A DNA stretch of 64,000 bases from Sphingomonas panacis (GCF_001717955.1 NZ_CP014168.1:3195501-3259500); one strand, 5' to 3'; numbered from the stretch's first letter, positions 53,260-63,072 are shown. Notes: generated by a model from the letters alone, not told the origin. Numbers and translations: made by a program.

Positions 53260-54272
53260 TGCCGGGTTTCGACTTTCCCACCTTCTTCGCCTGCGCCGCC
53301 GGGCTCGTCATCGCCTTGTACGTGACGCTCGACGGGTTCGATCTCGGCGTCGGCATCCTCTTTCCGCTCGCGCCGCGCACCGCCGATCGCAACGTGATGA
53401 TCCGCTCGCTCGCGCCGATGTGGGACGGTAACGAGACCTGGCTGGTGCTGGGCGGGATGGTGCTGCTGGCGGGCTTCCCGACCGCCTTCTCCATCCTGCT
53501 TCCCGCCTTCTATATTCCGCTCGCGCTGATGCTGTTCGGGCTGGTGCTGCGCGGCATCGCGTTCGAGTTCCGGGCGCAGCGCGGCGTGTTCGAGATCGCC
53601 TGGTCGGCGGCGTTTTCGGGCGGATCGGCACTGGCGGCATTCTGCCAGGGCGCGATCCTCGGCGCGTTCATCGACCGGCGTATCACCGTAGTCGATGGCC
53701 GGTTTGCGGGTGGATCGTTCGACTGGTTCGGCATCTTCCCGGTCGCGACCGGGCTTGGTGTGGTGGCCGGCTATGCGTTGCTTGGCGCCGGCTGGCTGAT
53801 CTGGCGCACCGGCGGCAGCACGCAGGTGTTCGCACGCGAGATCGCGCGCCCGGCGCTGCTGGCGACTGGCGGGGCGATCGCGCTGGTCAGTATCTGGACC
53901 CCGCTCAGCCTGCCGCAGATCGCCGCGCGCTGGTTCACCTGGCCGGGATTGCCGCTGCTCGCGCCGTTGCCGATTCTGGCTGGTGCGGCGTGGCTGGCCG
54001 CGTGGCGTGGATTATGGTCTGCACGGCGACAGTGGCTGCCGTTCGCGGCGTCGATCGTGCTGTTCCTCGCCGCCCTGGTCGGGATCGGCGTCAGCATATG
54101 GCCCGCCGCGGTCCCGGGCGCGCTGACGATCTGGCAAGGCGTGTCGCAGCCGCGCACGCAGATCATCGTGGCTTGCGCGCTGGTTCTCATCGTGCCGGTG
54201 ATCCTCAGCTATGTCGCGTTCAGCTATTGGGTGTTTCGCGGCAAGGTCGAGGATCAGGAGGCGGTGTATTGA
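53259..54272 (+). CDS. cioB: cytochrome bd-type quinol oxidase subunit II (CioB type)
   Basis: A 337-residue membrane subunit II. ALYVTLDGFDLGVGILFPLA and MWDGNETWLVLGGMVLLAGFPTAF are the hallmark of CydB/CioB, and eight to nine TM segments follow. It ends in a conserved YVAFSYWVFRGKV. It starts at the TGATG junction with cioA. No short CydX-like gene is seen after it; the next sequence is an AraC pseudogene on the other strand. Confidence 0.93.
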   Translation: MPGFDFPTFFACAAGLVIALYVTLDGFDLGVGILFPLAPRTADRNVMIRSLAPMWDGNETWLVLGGMVLLAGFPTAFSILLPAFYIPLALMLFGLVLRGIAFEFRAQRGVFEIAWSAAFSGGSALAAFCQGAILGAFIDRRITVVDGRFAGGSFDWFGIFPVATGLGVVAGYALLGAGWLIWRTGGSTQVFAREIARPALLATGGAIALVSIWTPLSLPQIAARWFTWPGLPLLAPLPILAGAAWLAAWRGLWSARRQWLPFAASIVLFLAALVGIGVSIWPAAVPGALTIWQGVSQPRTQIIVACALVLIVPVILSYVAFSYWVFRGKVEDQEAVY

Positions 54273-54287
54273 CGGATGGTGCGCGGA

Positions 54288-54596
54288 TCAGGTGCGCTGC
54301 CAGATCCGGGTCCATACCAGCGTGGTCTCGCCGACGAGCTTTCGGAAGAGCCGGGTGAGATGCGCCTGATCGGTCAGTCCGCATGCTCAGGCGATCTGGC
54401 TGAGCGAACCGGTGGTCGTCACCCTAATCCGCTGCGCGCGCTCGATCCGTCTGCGTGTTATGAACGTGTGCGGCGTGTCGCCGTGCTGATCTTGAACGCC
54501 CGACAGAAATGGCCGTTGCTGAGCCGGGCGATGTCCGAAAGGCTACCGACCGACTATCGCGCTGCGGCGATCGTCGCCGCGCTTGGCCCCGCCGGC
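54288..54596 (-). pseudogene. AraC-family regulator pseudogene (C-terminal HTH)
   Basis: The minus strand encodes a broken AraC double HTH: SDIARLSNGHFCRAFKIST, then, after a one-base deletion near 54478-54486, GDTPHTFITRRRIERAQ and GSLSQIA, an in-frame TGA at 54387-54389, and finally ACGLTDQAHLTRLFRKLVGE to the stop at 54288. A further stop (TAG) at 54554-54556 interrupts the 5' part, and no sensor domain remains. Intact relatives read LSQIALACGLTDQAHL across the stop. It fills most of the 400-bp gap between cioB and the MFS gene. Confidence 0.8.
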
Positions 54597-54681
54597 TGAT
54601 CGCCCCCAACCTTCGTATCGGTATTTCCGGCGCGCTCGCATGAGCTAGATCGGACCCAGGATCTTCCGAGGAGTTATCGTG

Positions 54682-55875
54682 ATGTCGACCAGAGCGTCCG
54701 TGGATGCGCAAAAACCGCCCGCGAAGCCGCTGACCTATGGCGTCACGCTGGCGATGGCGGTGGCGACGGGGATCGGCGTCGCCAACATCTATTACAACCA
54801 GCCGATGCTCGGCATCATCGAGCGCGACTTCCCCGGCACCGCGGCGGGGATGATCCCGACCGCGACCCAACTGGGCTATGCCGCCGGGCTGTTCCTGCTC
54901 GTGCCGCTGGGCGATCTGGTCGAACGCAAGCGGCTGATCCTGATCCAGTTCGGCGTGCTCGCGCTGGCGCTGGTCGCGGCGGCGGCGGCGCCCACGGTCG
55001 GTCTCGTCATCCTCGCCTCGCTGCTGGTCGGCGCGGCGGCGACGGTCGCGCAACAGATCGTGCCCTTCGCCGCGCATCTTTCCGCGCCCGAACGGCGTGG
55101 TGCGACGGTCGGCGTGGTGATGTCGGGGCTACTGTGCGGCATTCTGCTCAGCCGCACCTTGGCCGGCTTCGTCGCGACGCATTCGGGATGGCGGGCGATG
55201 TTCTGGCTCGGCGTGCCGATGGCGGTCGCCGCCGCTGCCCTGATGGCGCTGCGCCTGCCGCGCAGCCATCCCGATAGCGGTCTGCGTTATGGCGCGTTGT
55301 TGCACTCGCTTGTCGATCTGTGGCGTGAGTTCGGCGCGCTGCGGCTGGCGGCGGTGACGCAATCCTTGCTGTTCGCGGCGTTCAGCGCGTTCTGGACGAT
55401 CCTCGCGCTGCGCTTGCAGGAGCCGCGCTTCGCGCTGGGCGCCGAGATCGCCGGGCTGTTCGGGGTCGTCGGCGCGGTCGGGATTCTGGCCGCGCCGATC
55501 GCCGGCCGCATCGCCGACCGGCGCGGGCCGCATCAGGTGATCGCGCTCGGCGCTGTGCTGACGCTGGCGTCATGGGTGGTGTTCGGCCTGTGGACGTCGA
55601 TCGCGGGGCTGGTCGCGGGTGTCATCCTGCTCGATTTCGCGGTGCAGAGCGCGCTCGTCTCCAACCAGCACATCGTCTACGCGCTGCGGCCCGAGGCACG
55701 GTCGCGGCTCAACACCATCTTCATGGGCGCAATGTTTCTTGGCGGCGCGGTGGGTTCTGCCGGTGCGACGATCGCGTGGAACGCCGACGGCTGGAGCGCG
55801 GTGGTGCTGCTCGGCGGTGGCTTCGCGCTGGTCGCGGCCGCATTACAACTCGTCAGCCTGCGCGGGAGGGCCTGA
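54682..55875 (+). CDS. MFS transporter
   Basis: A 397-residue 12-TM MFS exporter or permease. [21 protein letters not shown] in TM1 and [14 protein letters not shown] after TM2, with [19 protein letters not shown] in TM5, resemble the YgaY/drug-export MFS group. The ATG at 54682 has GAGGAG 8 nt upstream. It ends 3 bp before the FAD monooxygenase gene, which implies an operon; an enzyme that modifies a compound and a pump that exports it is one possible link. The AraC pseudogene lies upstream on the other strand. Confidence 0.83.
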   Translation: MSTRASVDAQKPPAKPLTYGVTLAMAVATGIGVANIYYNQPMLGIIERDFPGTAAGMIPTATQLGYAAGLFLLVPLGDLVERKRLILIQFGVLALALVAAAAAPTVGLVILASLLVGAAATVAQQIVPFAAHLSAPERRGATVGVVMSGLLCGILLSRTLAGFVATHSGWRAMFWLGVPMAVAAAALMALRLPRSHPDSGLRYGALLHSLVDLWREFGALRLAAVTQSLLFAAFSAFWTILALRLQEPRFALGAEIAGLFGVVGAVGILAAPIAGRIADRRGPHQVIALGAVLTLASWVVFGLWTSIAGLVAGVILLDFAVQSALVSNQHIVYALRPEARSRLNTIFMGAMFLGGAVGSAGATIAWNADGWSAVVLLGGGFALVAAALQLVSLRGRA

Positions 55876-55878
55876 TCG

Positions 55879-56979
55879 ATGCGGATCGTGATCGCCGGAG
55901 GCTCGCTCGCGGGCCTGTTCGCCGCCGGACTGCTGCGGCGGGCCGGGCATGAGGTTCACGTCTTCGAGCGGTCTCGTGGTGGCCTCGCCGGGCGCGGTGC
56001 CGGGCTGGTCCCACAGGAGGAGGTGTTCACCGCGCTGCGCGCGTTGTCGCTCGACCATCTTGCCACCATCGGCGTGGTCGCGCGCGAGCGGATCTTCCTT
56101 GATCTCGACGGCAGCGTCGCCGGGCGCGTGGCGACTCCGCAAATGCAGGTTTCGTGGGACCATCTCTACAGCGGGCTGCGCGATCTGCTCGGCGAGCGCG
56201 ACTATACGCTCGGCCGGGCGGTCGCGCGCGCCGGGCAGGGCGATGGCGCGGCGTGGCTGGAGTTCGAGGACGGCGGCCGCGAGACCGCCGATCTGGTGAT
56301 CGGCGCCGACGGTGTCGGCTCGGCGGTGCGCGCGGCGGTGATCGGCCTGGAGCAGCAGGCGCGCTACACCGGCTATGTCGCATGGCGCGGGCTGATCCCG
56401 GAGGACGCATTGCCTGCCACGGCGGCGGACGTTCTGCTCGACCGGTTTGCCTTCTATACTGGCGAGCGTGCGCAGGCGCTCGGCTATGTCGTGCCGGGTC
56501 CGGCGGGCGAACTCGAACCGGGCCGGCGGCGCTATAATTGGGTCTGGTACCGCCGCGCCGACGATCTCGCGGCCACGCTCACCGACCGCGCCGGGCGCGC
56601 GCATCCGTTTTCGCTGGCACCGGGACAACTTACCGATCAGGCGCGCGACCGGCTACGGCGGGACAGCGCGACCTTGCTGCCGCCGCAGTTCCGCGCCGCG
56701 CTGCTCGCCGAACCTGATCCGTTCGTTCAGGCGATCTTCGACTACGAGGCGCCGCAGATGGTGCGGGGCCGGCTCGCGCTGATCGGTGACAGCGCGTTCG
56801 TGGCGCGGCCGCATACCGCGATGGGCGTCGCCAAGGCGGCGGGCGACGCGCTCGCGCTGGCGACGGCGCTCGCGGCGCATCCGGCCGAGCCGGCATTGCA
56901 GGCCTATCAGCAGGCGCGGCTGTGGAACGGGCGGGCGATCGTCGATTACGGTCGCAAGCTGGGCGCCTTCATGGCTTGA
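55879..56979 (+). CDS. FAD-dependent aromatic-ring monooxygenase family protein
   Basis: A 366-residue FAD-binding class A monooxygenase-like protein. The dinucleotide site MRIVIAGGSLAGLFAAGLLRRAG ends with the acidic FERS, GLAGRGAGLVPQEEV follows, and DLVIGADGVGSAVR (DG motif) and RLALIGDSAFVARPHTAMGVAKAAGDA (GD motif) complete the flavin site. Substrates of such enzymes are often aromatic or polycyclic; none can be named here. It is 3 bp after the MFS gene and about 110 bp before the EmrA-like efflux gene. Confidence 0.86.
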   Translation: MRIVIAGGSLAGLFAAGLLRRAGHEVHVFERSRGGLAGRGAGLVPQEEVFTALRALSLDHLATIGVVARERIFLDLDGSVAGRVATPQMQVSWDHLYSGLRDLLGERDYTLGRAVARAGQGDGAAWLEFEDGGRETADLVIGADGVGSAVRAAVIGLEQQARYTGYVAWRGLIPEDALPATAADVLLDRFAFYTGERAQALGYVVPGPAGELEPGRRRYNWVWYRRADDLAATLTDRAGRAHPFSLAPGQLTDQARDRLRRDSATLLPPQFRAALLAEPDPFVQAIFDYEAPQMVRGRLALIGDSAFVARPHTAMGVAKAAGDALALATALAAHPAEPALQAYQQARLWNGRAIVDYGRKLGAFMA

Positions 56980-57091
56980 CGTATCGGCTGGCGATGTGCG
57001 GATTGTCCAAATCTGGCGCGGGGCGTGCAAGACGGCAGGGGTAGCGGCCGGCACGACCCGGTCCGTCGTCGAGGGGGAAAGCAGACACGAT

Positions 57092-58189
57092 ATGGCGACG
57101 ACCGCTCCGCCCGCGCCTGTCGTCGAGGATGCGCCGGTCGTGCGCGGGCGGCGCTGGCTCTCGACGCTGATCGGCCTTGCTGCGTTCGTGCTGGCGGCGA
57201 TCGTGCTGATCCTCTGCATCCGATCCTGGGATCGCTGGGTCGGCGACCGGCGCTATCAGGAAACGATCGACGCCTATCTGCAATCGGACCTGACGCCGAT
57301 CGGCGCGCGCGTCGCCGGCTATGTGCGCGCGGTGCCGGCGCAGGATTTCGAAACGGTGCGGGCAGGCCAGACGCTCGTCCAGATCGACGACGACGATTAC
57401 CGCGCGAGCTACGATCAGGCGCAGGCCAACGCGGCGGTGGCCGTTGCCGCGATCGGCAATCTGATCGCGCAACAGGCGCTTCAGCGCGCCAATATCGCCG
57501 CCGCGAGCGCATCGGTGCAGGCGTCGAACGCGCTGGCGGCGCGCGCGCGGCAGGCGGCGGCGCGGCAGCGCACGCTGTTGCGCGACGGATCGGGCTCCGA
57601 GGACCAGCGCGAGGCGACCGACACCACCGCCGCGACGACCGCCGCGCAGGTCGAGCGCGATACCGCGTTGCGGCAGGCTGCGATCCGCCAGTCGGGCGTG
57701 CTGTCCGCGCAGATCGCGCAGGCCCATGCGTCGCTCGTCGCCGCGCGCGCCGCCGCCGACCTCGCGCGGATCAACCTGCGCCACACGCGTATCGTCGCGC
57801 CGCAGGACGGCGTGCTCGGCCAGCGCCAGGTGCGGCCGGGGCAATATGTCGCGGTCGGCGCGCAGCTCACGACGCTGATGCCGCTGCCGCACGTCTGGGT
57901 GATCGCCAATTTCAAGGAAACCCAGATGACCCACGTGCGGCCGGGGCAGCGTGCGACGGTCACCGTCGATGCCTATCCCGGCCATGTCATCCGTGGCCAT
58001 GTCAGCGGCTATGCGCCGGGCACGGGCTCGCAATTCGCGCTGCTGCCGCCGGACAACGCCACCGGCAATTTCACCAAGATCGTCCAGCGGCTCGCGGTGA
58101 AGATCGCGATTGACGATCCCGCGTCGATTGCCGGCCTGCTCAGGCCGGGCATGTCGGTGTCGGCGACGATCGATACCGGGGTGCATTGA
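57092..58189 (+). CDS. HlyD/EmrA-type membrane fusion protein
   Basis: A 365-residue periplasmic adaptor of a tripartite pump. One N-terminal TM (LIGLAAFVLAAIVLILCI, residues 27-44) is followed by a biotinyl-lipoyl half (SDLTPIGARVAGYVRAV), a long alpha-helical hairpin rich in Ala/Gln (about 110-220), the second lipoyl half (RHTRIVAPQDGVLGQRQVRPGQYV) and a beta-barrel with WVIANFKETQMTHVRPGQ. It connects the EmrB-like MFS pump with the outer-membrane factor encoded next. The TGATG junction couples it to the pump gene. Confidence 0.92.
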   Translation: MATTAPPAPVVEDAPVVRGRRWLSTLIGLAAFVLAAIVLILCIRSWDRWVGDRRYQETIDAYLQSDLTPIGARVAGYVRAVPAQDFETVRAGQTLVQIDDDDYRASYDQAQANAAVAVAAIGNLIAQQALQRANIAAASASVQASNALAARARQAAARQRTLLRDGSGSEDQREATDTTAATTAAQVERDTALRQAAIRQSGVLSAQIAQAHASLVAARAAADLARINLRHTRIVAPQDGVLGQRQVRPGQYVAVGAQLTTLMPLPHVWVIANFKETQMTHVRPGQRATVTVDAYPGHVIRGHVSGYAPGTGSQFALLPPDNATGNFTKIVQRLAVKIAIDDPASIAGLLRPGMSVSATIDTGVH

Positions 58190-59757
58190 TGGCGGGCACT
58201 CCGCCGAGGCCGTGGCTGGGGATCGCGGCGGTGCTGTTCGGCGCGTTCATCTCGACGCTGACCGGGCGGCTGTCGACCTTCGGCCTCGCCGACATTCGCG
58301 GCGCGGTCCACGCCGGGTTCGATGACGGCGCGTGGATCACCACCGCGCAGACCTGCGGGCAGATGCTCGTCACCCCCATAGCGATCTGGGCGGGCGGCGT
58401 GTACGGCCCCCGCCATGTCCTGATGTACGGCGCGGCGCTGTTCGCGCTGGCCTCGACGCTGATCCCCTTTTCGGGGTCGCTAGAACCGTTGCTGATGCTG
58501 CAATTCCTCTCTGGGGTCGGCTCGGGCACGTTCATCCCGCTCACGCTGCCGGTCGTGCTGCGCTCGCTCGCGCCCAAATATTGGGCCTATGGCATCGTCG
58601 TCTATGCGCTCAACCTCGAACTGTCGCTCAACATCTCGGCGTCGCTCGAAGGCTGGTATATCGATCATCTGAGTTGGCACTTCATCTTCTGGCAGAGCGT
58701 GCCGCTGGCGCTGGCGATGATGGCGTGTCTGTACTTCGGACTGGCCCGCAACCCGCTGCCGCGCACGCCGAAGCGCCCCGATCTGTTCGGCGTGATGACG
58801 GCGGCGATCGGGCTGGCGCTGATCTATGCGGCGCTCGACCAGGGCAATCGCCTCGACTGGTTCGCCTCGGGTACGATCGTCGGCCTGCTCGCCGCCGGTG
58901 GCATCCTGCTGCTGGCGGCGGTGGCGCATGTGATCCACACGCCGAGCGACTGGTTCGACCCCAAGGGCGCTTTGCGCTGGCCGCTGCCCGTGCTCCTGCT
59001 GATGGTACTGGTGCTGCGGCTCACGATCCTGTCGACGGCGTTCCTGATCCCGCAATTCCTCATCTCGGTGCGCGGCTATCGCAGTCTCGAGGTCGGGCAG
59101 GCGCTGGTGTGGATCGCCATCCCGCAGTTGATCGCCGCGCCCGTCGCCGCAGTGTTGTTGCGGCGAATGGATTCGCGCTGGACCGCCTGTACGGGGCTGA
59201 TCGCTGTCGGCATGGCGTGCTGGATCGTCTCGCGCACGCTGACGCCCGAATGGGGGCCGCACCAGTTCCTGCCGACCCAGTTGCTGCAAGCGCTCGGGCA
59301 GACGCTGGCGCTGAGCGGAGTGGTGTTCACCTCGATCCAGCACATGAAGCCGGAATCGGCGCTGACCTTCGGCGCGATGGTGCAGACGGCGCGGCTGATG
59401 GGCGGCGAGATCGGTCTTGCCTTCACCGCCACGCTGGTGCGCGTGCGCGAGCAATATGCATCGAGCCGGATCGGCGAGCATGTCGTGCGCGGCGCGGACT
59501 CGGTGGCGATCCGCTTGGAGGATTATGCCGCGCTGCTGACGAGCCGGTCGGGCAGTACCGGCGGCGCCCGGTCTTATGCGATGCTGGCGGGGGCGGTGCG
59601 GCAGGCGGCGGAATTGCAATCGGTGATCGACGGCTTTCTGGTGATCGGATTGGTCGCGTTCGCGGCGGTCGGCGCGATGCTGCTGCTCGATCGCGCCCCG
59701 CCGAGCGCGGCGTCGTACCGGCCGTTCCGCTTTTCGTTCTGGCGTAAGCTGCGATGA
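58189..59757 (+). CDS. DHA2-family MFS efflux pump (EmrB-like)
   Basis: A 522-residue drug:H+ antiporter of the DHA2 family with about 14 TM segments. VLFGAFISTLTGRLSTFGLADIRGAV, DDGAWITTAQTCGQMLVTPIAIWAGG and the family motif C-like stretch LSGVGSGTFIPLTLPVVLR support it. It works with the HlyD-like adaptor upstream and the outer-membrane factor downstream. Both junctions overlap (TGATG at the 5' end, ATGA at the 3' end). The exported compound is unknown. Confidence 0.92.
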   Translation: MAGTPPRPWLGIAAVLFGAFISTLTGRLSTFGLADIRGAVHAGFDDGAWITTAQTCGQMLVTPIAIWAGGVYGPRHVLMYGAALFALASTLIPFSGSLEPLLMLQFLSGVGSGTFIPLTLPVVLRSLAPKYWAYGIVVYALNLELSLNISASLEGWYIDHLSWHFIFWQSVPLALAMMACLYFGLARNPLPRTPKRPDLFGVMTAAIGLALIYAALDQGNRLDWFASGTIVGLLAAGGILLLAAVAHVIHTPSDWFDPKGALRWPLPVLLLMVLVLRLTILSTAFLIPQFLISVRGYRSLEVGQALVWIAIPQLIAAPVAAVLLRRMDSRWTACTGLIAVGMACWIVSRTLTPEWGPHQFLPTQLLQALGQTLALSGVVFTSIQHMKPESALTFGAMVQTARLMGGEIGLAFTATLVRVREQYASSRIGEHVVRGADSVAIRLEDYAALLTSRSGSTGGARSYAMLAGAVRQAAELQSVIDGFLVIGLVAFAAVGAMLLLDRAPPSAASYRPFRFSFWRKLR

Positions 59758-61160
59758 TGCGCCGGCTCGTCCTTGCCGCCGCGCTTGCGGCCGGTGGCTG
59801 CACGATGGGGCCGCACTATCGGCCGCCGCAACCTGCTTCCGGCGCGACGGGCGGGTTCATCGGCGGGGGCGGCGGAGCGGCGCCCGTGCCTGACGCGTGG
59901 TGGACGTTGTACGACGATCCCGCGCTCGGCCGGCTGGTCGATGCGGCGTTCGCTGCCAACACCGATCTGCGTGCGGCCGAGGCCAACCTCGACTCCGCGC
60001 GCGCCGCTCTGGCCGGCACGCGCGCGGCGCGGCTGCCCACGACGACCGAATCCGCAGGCACGAGCTATGGCCGCACCAGCACGCAAGGCCAGATCGCCGG
60101 CGCGCTCGGCCGCGAGGCGAAGACCGACTGGACCGAGGCGTTCGGCGGCGATCTTGCCTATGAGGTCGATCTGTTCGGCCGTATCCGCCGTTCCGTGGAG
60201 GCTGCGCGTGCCGATGCAGATGCCGCCGCCGCCGAGCGTGACGCGGTGCGCGTGCTGGTCGCGTCAGAGACGATCCGCGCCTATGTCTCGGCGTGCGCGG
60301 CCGCCTATCAGGTCGATGTCGCCAGGCGATCGGCGGACGTCGCGTTGGAGCAGAAGACGATCATCGCGCGTGGATACGCCGCCGGTGGCGCCGCGCGGTT
60401 CGACGTCGCGCGCACCACGACGTTGCTTGCGCAGACCCGCGCGGCGATCCCGACGCTGGAGGGCGAGCGCCGCGCGGCGCTGTTCGCGCTTGCCGCGATG
60501 CTGGGCAGGACGCCCGATGGCGTGCCGCATGGGGCGGAAATGTGCCGGAAGCCGCCTGAACTCAGTCAGGCGCTGCCGGTCGGCGATGGCGCCGCGCTGT
60601 TGCGACGGCGGCCCGACGTGCGCCTCGCCGAACGGCGGGTCGCCGCCGCGAGTGCGCGGATCGGGGTCGCCGAGGCGGATCTGTTGCCGCGCATCAGCCT
60701 GCTCGGATCGCTCTCGACCGCCGCGCCGGCAGGTGTGAGCCTTGGCACGCGAGCCTCGACCAGCTTCGGTATCGGCCCGTTCGTCAGTTGGTCCTTCCCC
60801 AATCTCGGTGCCGCGCGCGCGCGGGTGGCGGCGGCGCGCGCCGAGGACCGCGCCGCCGTCGCGCGGTTCGACGGCACCGTCGTCACCGCGCTCAAGGAGG
60901 TGGAGCAGGCGCTGGCGCGCTACGCCGCCGCGCTCGAGCGCGCCCGCGAACTCGACGCGGCCGAAGCCAGCGCGCGGCAGGCGTTCGAGCTGGCACGTGG
61001 CCGGCACGATGCCGGCGCGGCGAGCCAGCTCGACCTGTTGCTGAGCGAACAGGCCCTGATCGAAGCACAGGCGGCGGTCGCACAGTCGCGCGCGCAGCGT
61101 ACCGATTTGCTGGTCACGCTGTTCAAGGCTCTGGGCGGCGGCTGGCAGAGATCAAGCTGA
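59754..61160 (+). CDS. outer-membrane factor lipoprotein (NodT/TolC-like)
   Basis: A 468-residue outer-membrane efflux protein. The lipoprotein signal LAAALAAGGCTMGPHYRPP carries the lipobox with Cys, then two structural repeats of an OMF: WWTLYDDPALGRLVDAAFAANTDLRAAEANL and RLAERRVAAASARIGVAEADLLPRISLLG, and a second coiled-coil half to the end. It closes the efflux operon after the adaptor and the DHA2 pump, giving a complete tripartite system. The ATG at 59754 overlaps the pump stop; ATG 59757 is equally possible. Confidence 0.92.
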   Translation: MMRRLVLAAALAAGGCTMGPHYRPPQPASGATGGFIGGGGGAAPVPDAWWTLYDDPALGRLVDAAFAANTDLRAAEANLDSARAALAGTRAARLPTTTESAGTSYGRTSTQGQIAGALGREAKTDWTEAFGGDLAYEVDLFGRIRRSVEAARADADAAAAERDAVRVLVASETIRAYVSACAAAYQVDVARRSADVALEQKTIIARGYAAGGAARFDVARTTTLLAQTRAAIPTLEGERRAALFALAAMLGRTPDGVPHGAEMCRKPPELSQALPVGDGAALLRRRPDVRLAERRVAAASARIGVAEADLLPRISLLGSLSTAAPAGVSLGTRASTSFGIGPFVSWSFPNLGAARARVAAARAEDRAAVARFDGTVVTALKEVEQALARYAAALERARELDAAEASARQAFELARGRHDAGAASQLDLLLSEQALIEAQAAVAQSRAQRTDLLVTLFKALGGGWQRSS

Positions 61161-61343
61161 TATCGTCCAAGTCATGCGCGTCTTTGTCGAGTACCGTAAA
61201 ACCATCGTATGATTTCCGGGATCCGCCGTCTGAGCGATAACAACACCCGATCTGGTGACGCAAAGCCGAGGTGCTTTTCGCCTCGACTATGACGGGTCCG
61301 GTTTCGCACACCATAATCGCCCGAAGAGCTGGAAGGAGCCCCG

Positions 61344-62585
61344 ATGCCGAACGGGATCGATACGCTGACCCGACCGAACGAACCCGTTGCGACGTTCGCG
61401 GCGCTGTCGGTGCCCAATTTCCGCAGCTTCGTGACTGGCCAGGGCGTCAGCCTCGTCGGCTCGTGGACCGAAACTGTAGCGCAGGCGATCCTCGTCCTGC
61501 ACCTGACCAATTCCGCGCGGGCAGTGGGATTCGCCACCGCCGCCCGTTACTTACCAGTGCTGTTGCTGACGCCCTATGCGGGGCTGCTGGTCGATCGGAT
61601 GAGCAAGCGCCGCATCCTGATCCTCACCGCGTCATCGCTCGCGCTGCTGTCGCTCATCCAGGCGGCGCTGGTGTTGACCGGCTTGATGCGGATGGAGATC
61701 GTCTATGCGGTCGCGCTGGTGTTCGGATGCCTGTCCGCGCTCGACAATCCCGCGCGGCAGGCGTTCATCCCGGAGATGGTCGGCACGCGGCTGATCCGCA
61801 ATGCGGTGACGATCAACAGCACGATGGTCAATGTCGGGCGCGCGGTCGGTCCGCTGGTCGCGGCGCTGTTGATCGAGACGATCGGGATCGGCTGGTGTTT
61901 CCTTGTCAACGCGGGCAGCTTCGCCGCGGTGCTGGTCGCGCTCGCGCTGATGCACCCGGCGGCGCTCTTCCCGGTCAAGCGGGTGGCGGCCGCGCGCGGG
62001 CAGCTTGTGCAGGGTTTCCGCTATGCGCTGACGGTGCCCGAGATCATCGTGCCGGTGATGATGATGGCGCTGATCGGCACGTTCACCTACGAGTTCGAGG
62101 TCAGTCTGCCGATCTTCGCGAAGATGACGCTGGCGGGCGGCCCGGCTGCGTATAGCTGGCTGCTGGGGGCGTTCGGGGCGGGGTCGGTCGTCGGCGGGAT
62201 ATATTGTATGCTGCGCCCCGAAACCGGACTGCCACGGCTGATACGCGCATCGCTGCTCTATGCCGCCGGCATGGCTGCGGTCGCCTGCTCACCGTCGCAA
62301 GCGGTTGCGGTGCCGTTGCTGTTCATCGTCGGCTTGGCAAGCATCACCTTCATCACCACCGGCAATTCGACGATCCAACTCGCTTCGGCGCCCGAGTTTC
62401 GCGGGCGGGTCACGGCCTTGTGGTCGACCGCGTTCGTTGGCTCGACGCCGATCGGCGCATCGATCATCGGGCTGATCGACGCGGCAAACCCACGATGGGG
62501 ACTGGCGGCCGGCGCAGTCGCGTGCGCAGTTGCGGCCCTGCTCGGCATCCGGGCAGCGCCTTCATCGCGCGTCACCCATCACTGA
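61344..62585 (+). CDS. MFS transporter (EntS-like exporter)
   Basis: A 413-residue MFS protein of the EntS/MFS_3 group. NFRSFVTGQGVSLVGSWTETVAQAILVL covers TM1 and its approach, PYAGLLVDRMSKRRILI is the TM2-3 loop motif, and SALDNPARQAFIPEMVG with RNAVTINSTMVNVGRAVGP is typical. Relatives export siderophores, macrolides or other small molecules. The ATG at 61344 has GGAAGGAG upstream. It is 183 bp from the efflux operon and ends 7 bp into the convergent copC, so it forms its own unit. Confidence 0.87.
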   Translation: MPNGIDTLTRPNEPVATFAALSVPNFRSFVTGQGVSLVGSWTETVAQAILVLHLTNSARAVGFATAARYLPVLLLTPYAGLLVDRMSKRRILILTASSLALLSLIQAALVLTGLMRMEIVYAVALVFGCLSALDNPARQAFIPEMVGTRLIRNAVTINSTMVNVGRAVGPLVAALLIETIGIGWCFLVNAGSFAAVLVALALMHPAALFPVKRVAAARGQLVQGFRYALTVPEIIVPVMMMALIGTFTYEFEVSLPIFAKMTLAGGPAAYSWLLGAFGAGSVVGGIYCMLRPETGLPRLIRASLLYAAGMAAVACSPSQAVAVPLLFIVGLASITFITTGNSTIQLASAPEFRGRVTALWSTAFVGSTPIGASIIGLIDAANPRWGLAAGAVACAVAALLGIRAAPSSRVTHH

Positions 62586-62950
62586 ACCTTGAAGCTGAGA
62601 TCGCCGTCGGCGCGCTGCGTGTCGACCGATACGACATGATAGCTGAGCTTGTAGGTGCCTTTGGGCAACGGCTTGGGCGTGGTGGTGATTAGGGTCACGC
62701 CATCCGGGGCGATGCTGGTCGCGACCTTCATTTTCATTGGCGTATTCATCTTCATTCCGGGCATGGCGATCATCTCCAGCGACGCGCCGGTGGACTGCGT
62801 GACGAGCTTGTCCGAGAAAGTCACTTCCACGCGGCTGATCGGCGCCACCGTCGCATCGGGGGCCGGGGTGCTCGAGACGATCCGGGGATTTGCGAAAGCA
62901 GGCGCGGCGATGAGGGCTGCGGCGATGAACGGGGCGATAAGGCGGGGCAT
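62579..62950 (-). CDS. copC: copper resistance protein CopC
   Basis: A 123-residue periplasmic copper-binding protein. A signal peptide (LIAPFIAAALIAAPAFA) precedes the CopC/YobA beta-sandwich: NPRIVSSTPAPDATVAPISRVEVTFSDK, MPGMKMNTPMKMK (a Met-rich Cu(I)-type site) and the end YHVVSVDTQRADGDLSFKV. The N-terminal His of Cu(II)-binding CopC proteins is Asn here (ANPR after cleavage), so the Cu(II) site may be lost. The ATG at 62950 follows AGGAG by 6 nt. It is divergent from copA across 122 bp in which I see no clear operator. Confidence 0.87.
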   Translation of the reverse strand: MPRLIAPFIAAALIAAPAFANPRIVSSTPAPDATVAPISRVEVTFSDKLVTQSTGASLEMIAMPGMKMNTPMKMKVATSIAPDGVTLITTTPKPLPKGTYKLSYHVVSVDTQRADGDLSFKVQ

Positions 62951-63072
62951 GTAGATCTCCTGCGCTGGACGGGTGCCGGTCCGCAGAATAGGCGCGGTTG
63001 CCGGCTGCGTCATCGCAATCGTAGAATTCGCAAGCTGGCTCGCCACATAGGCGTGCTATGGACAGGAATATC

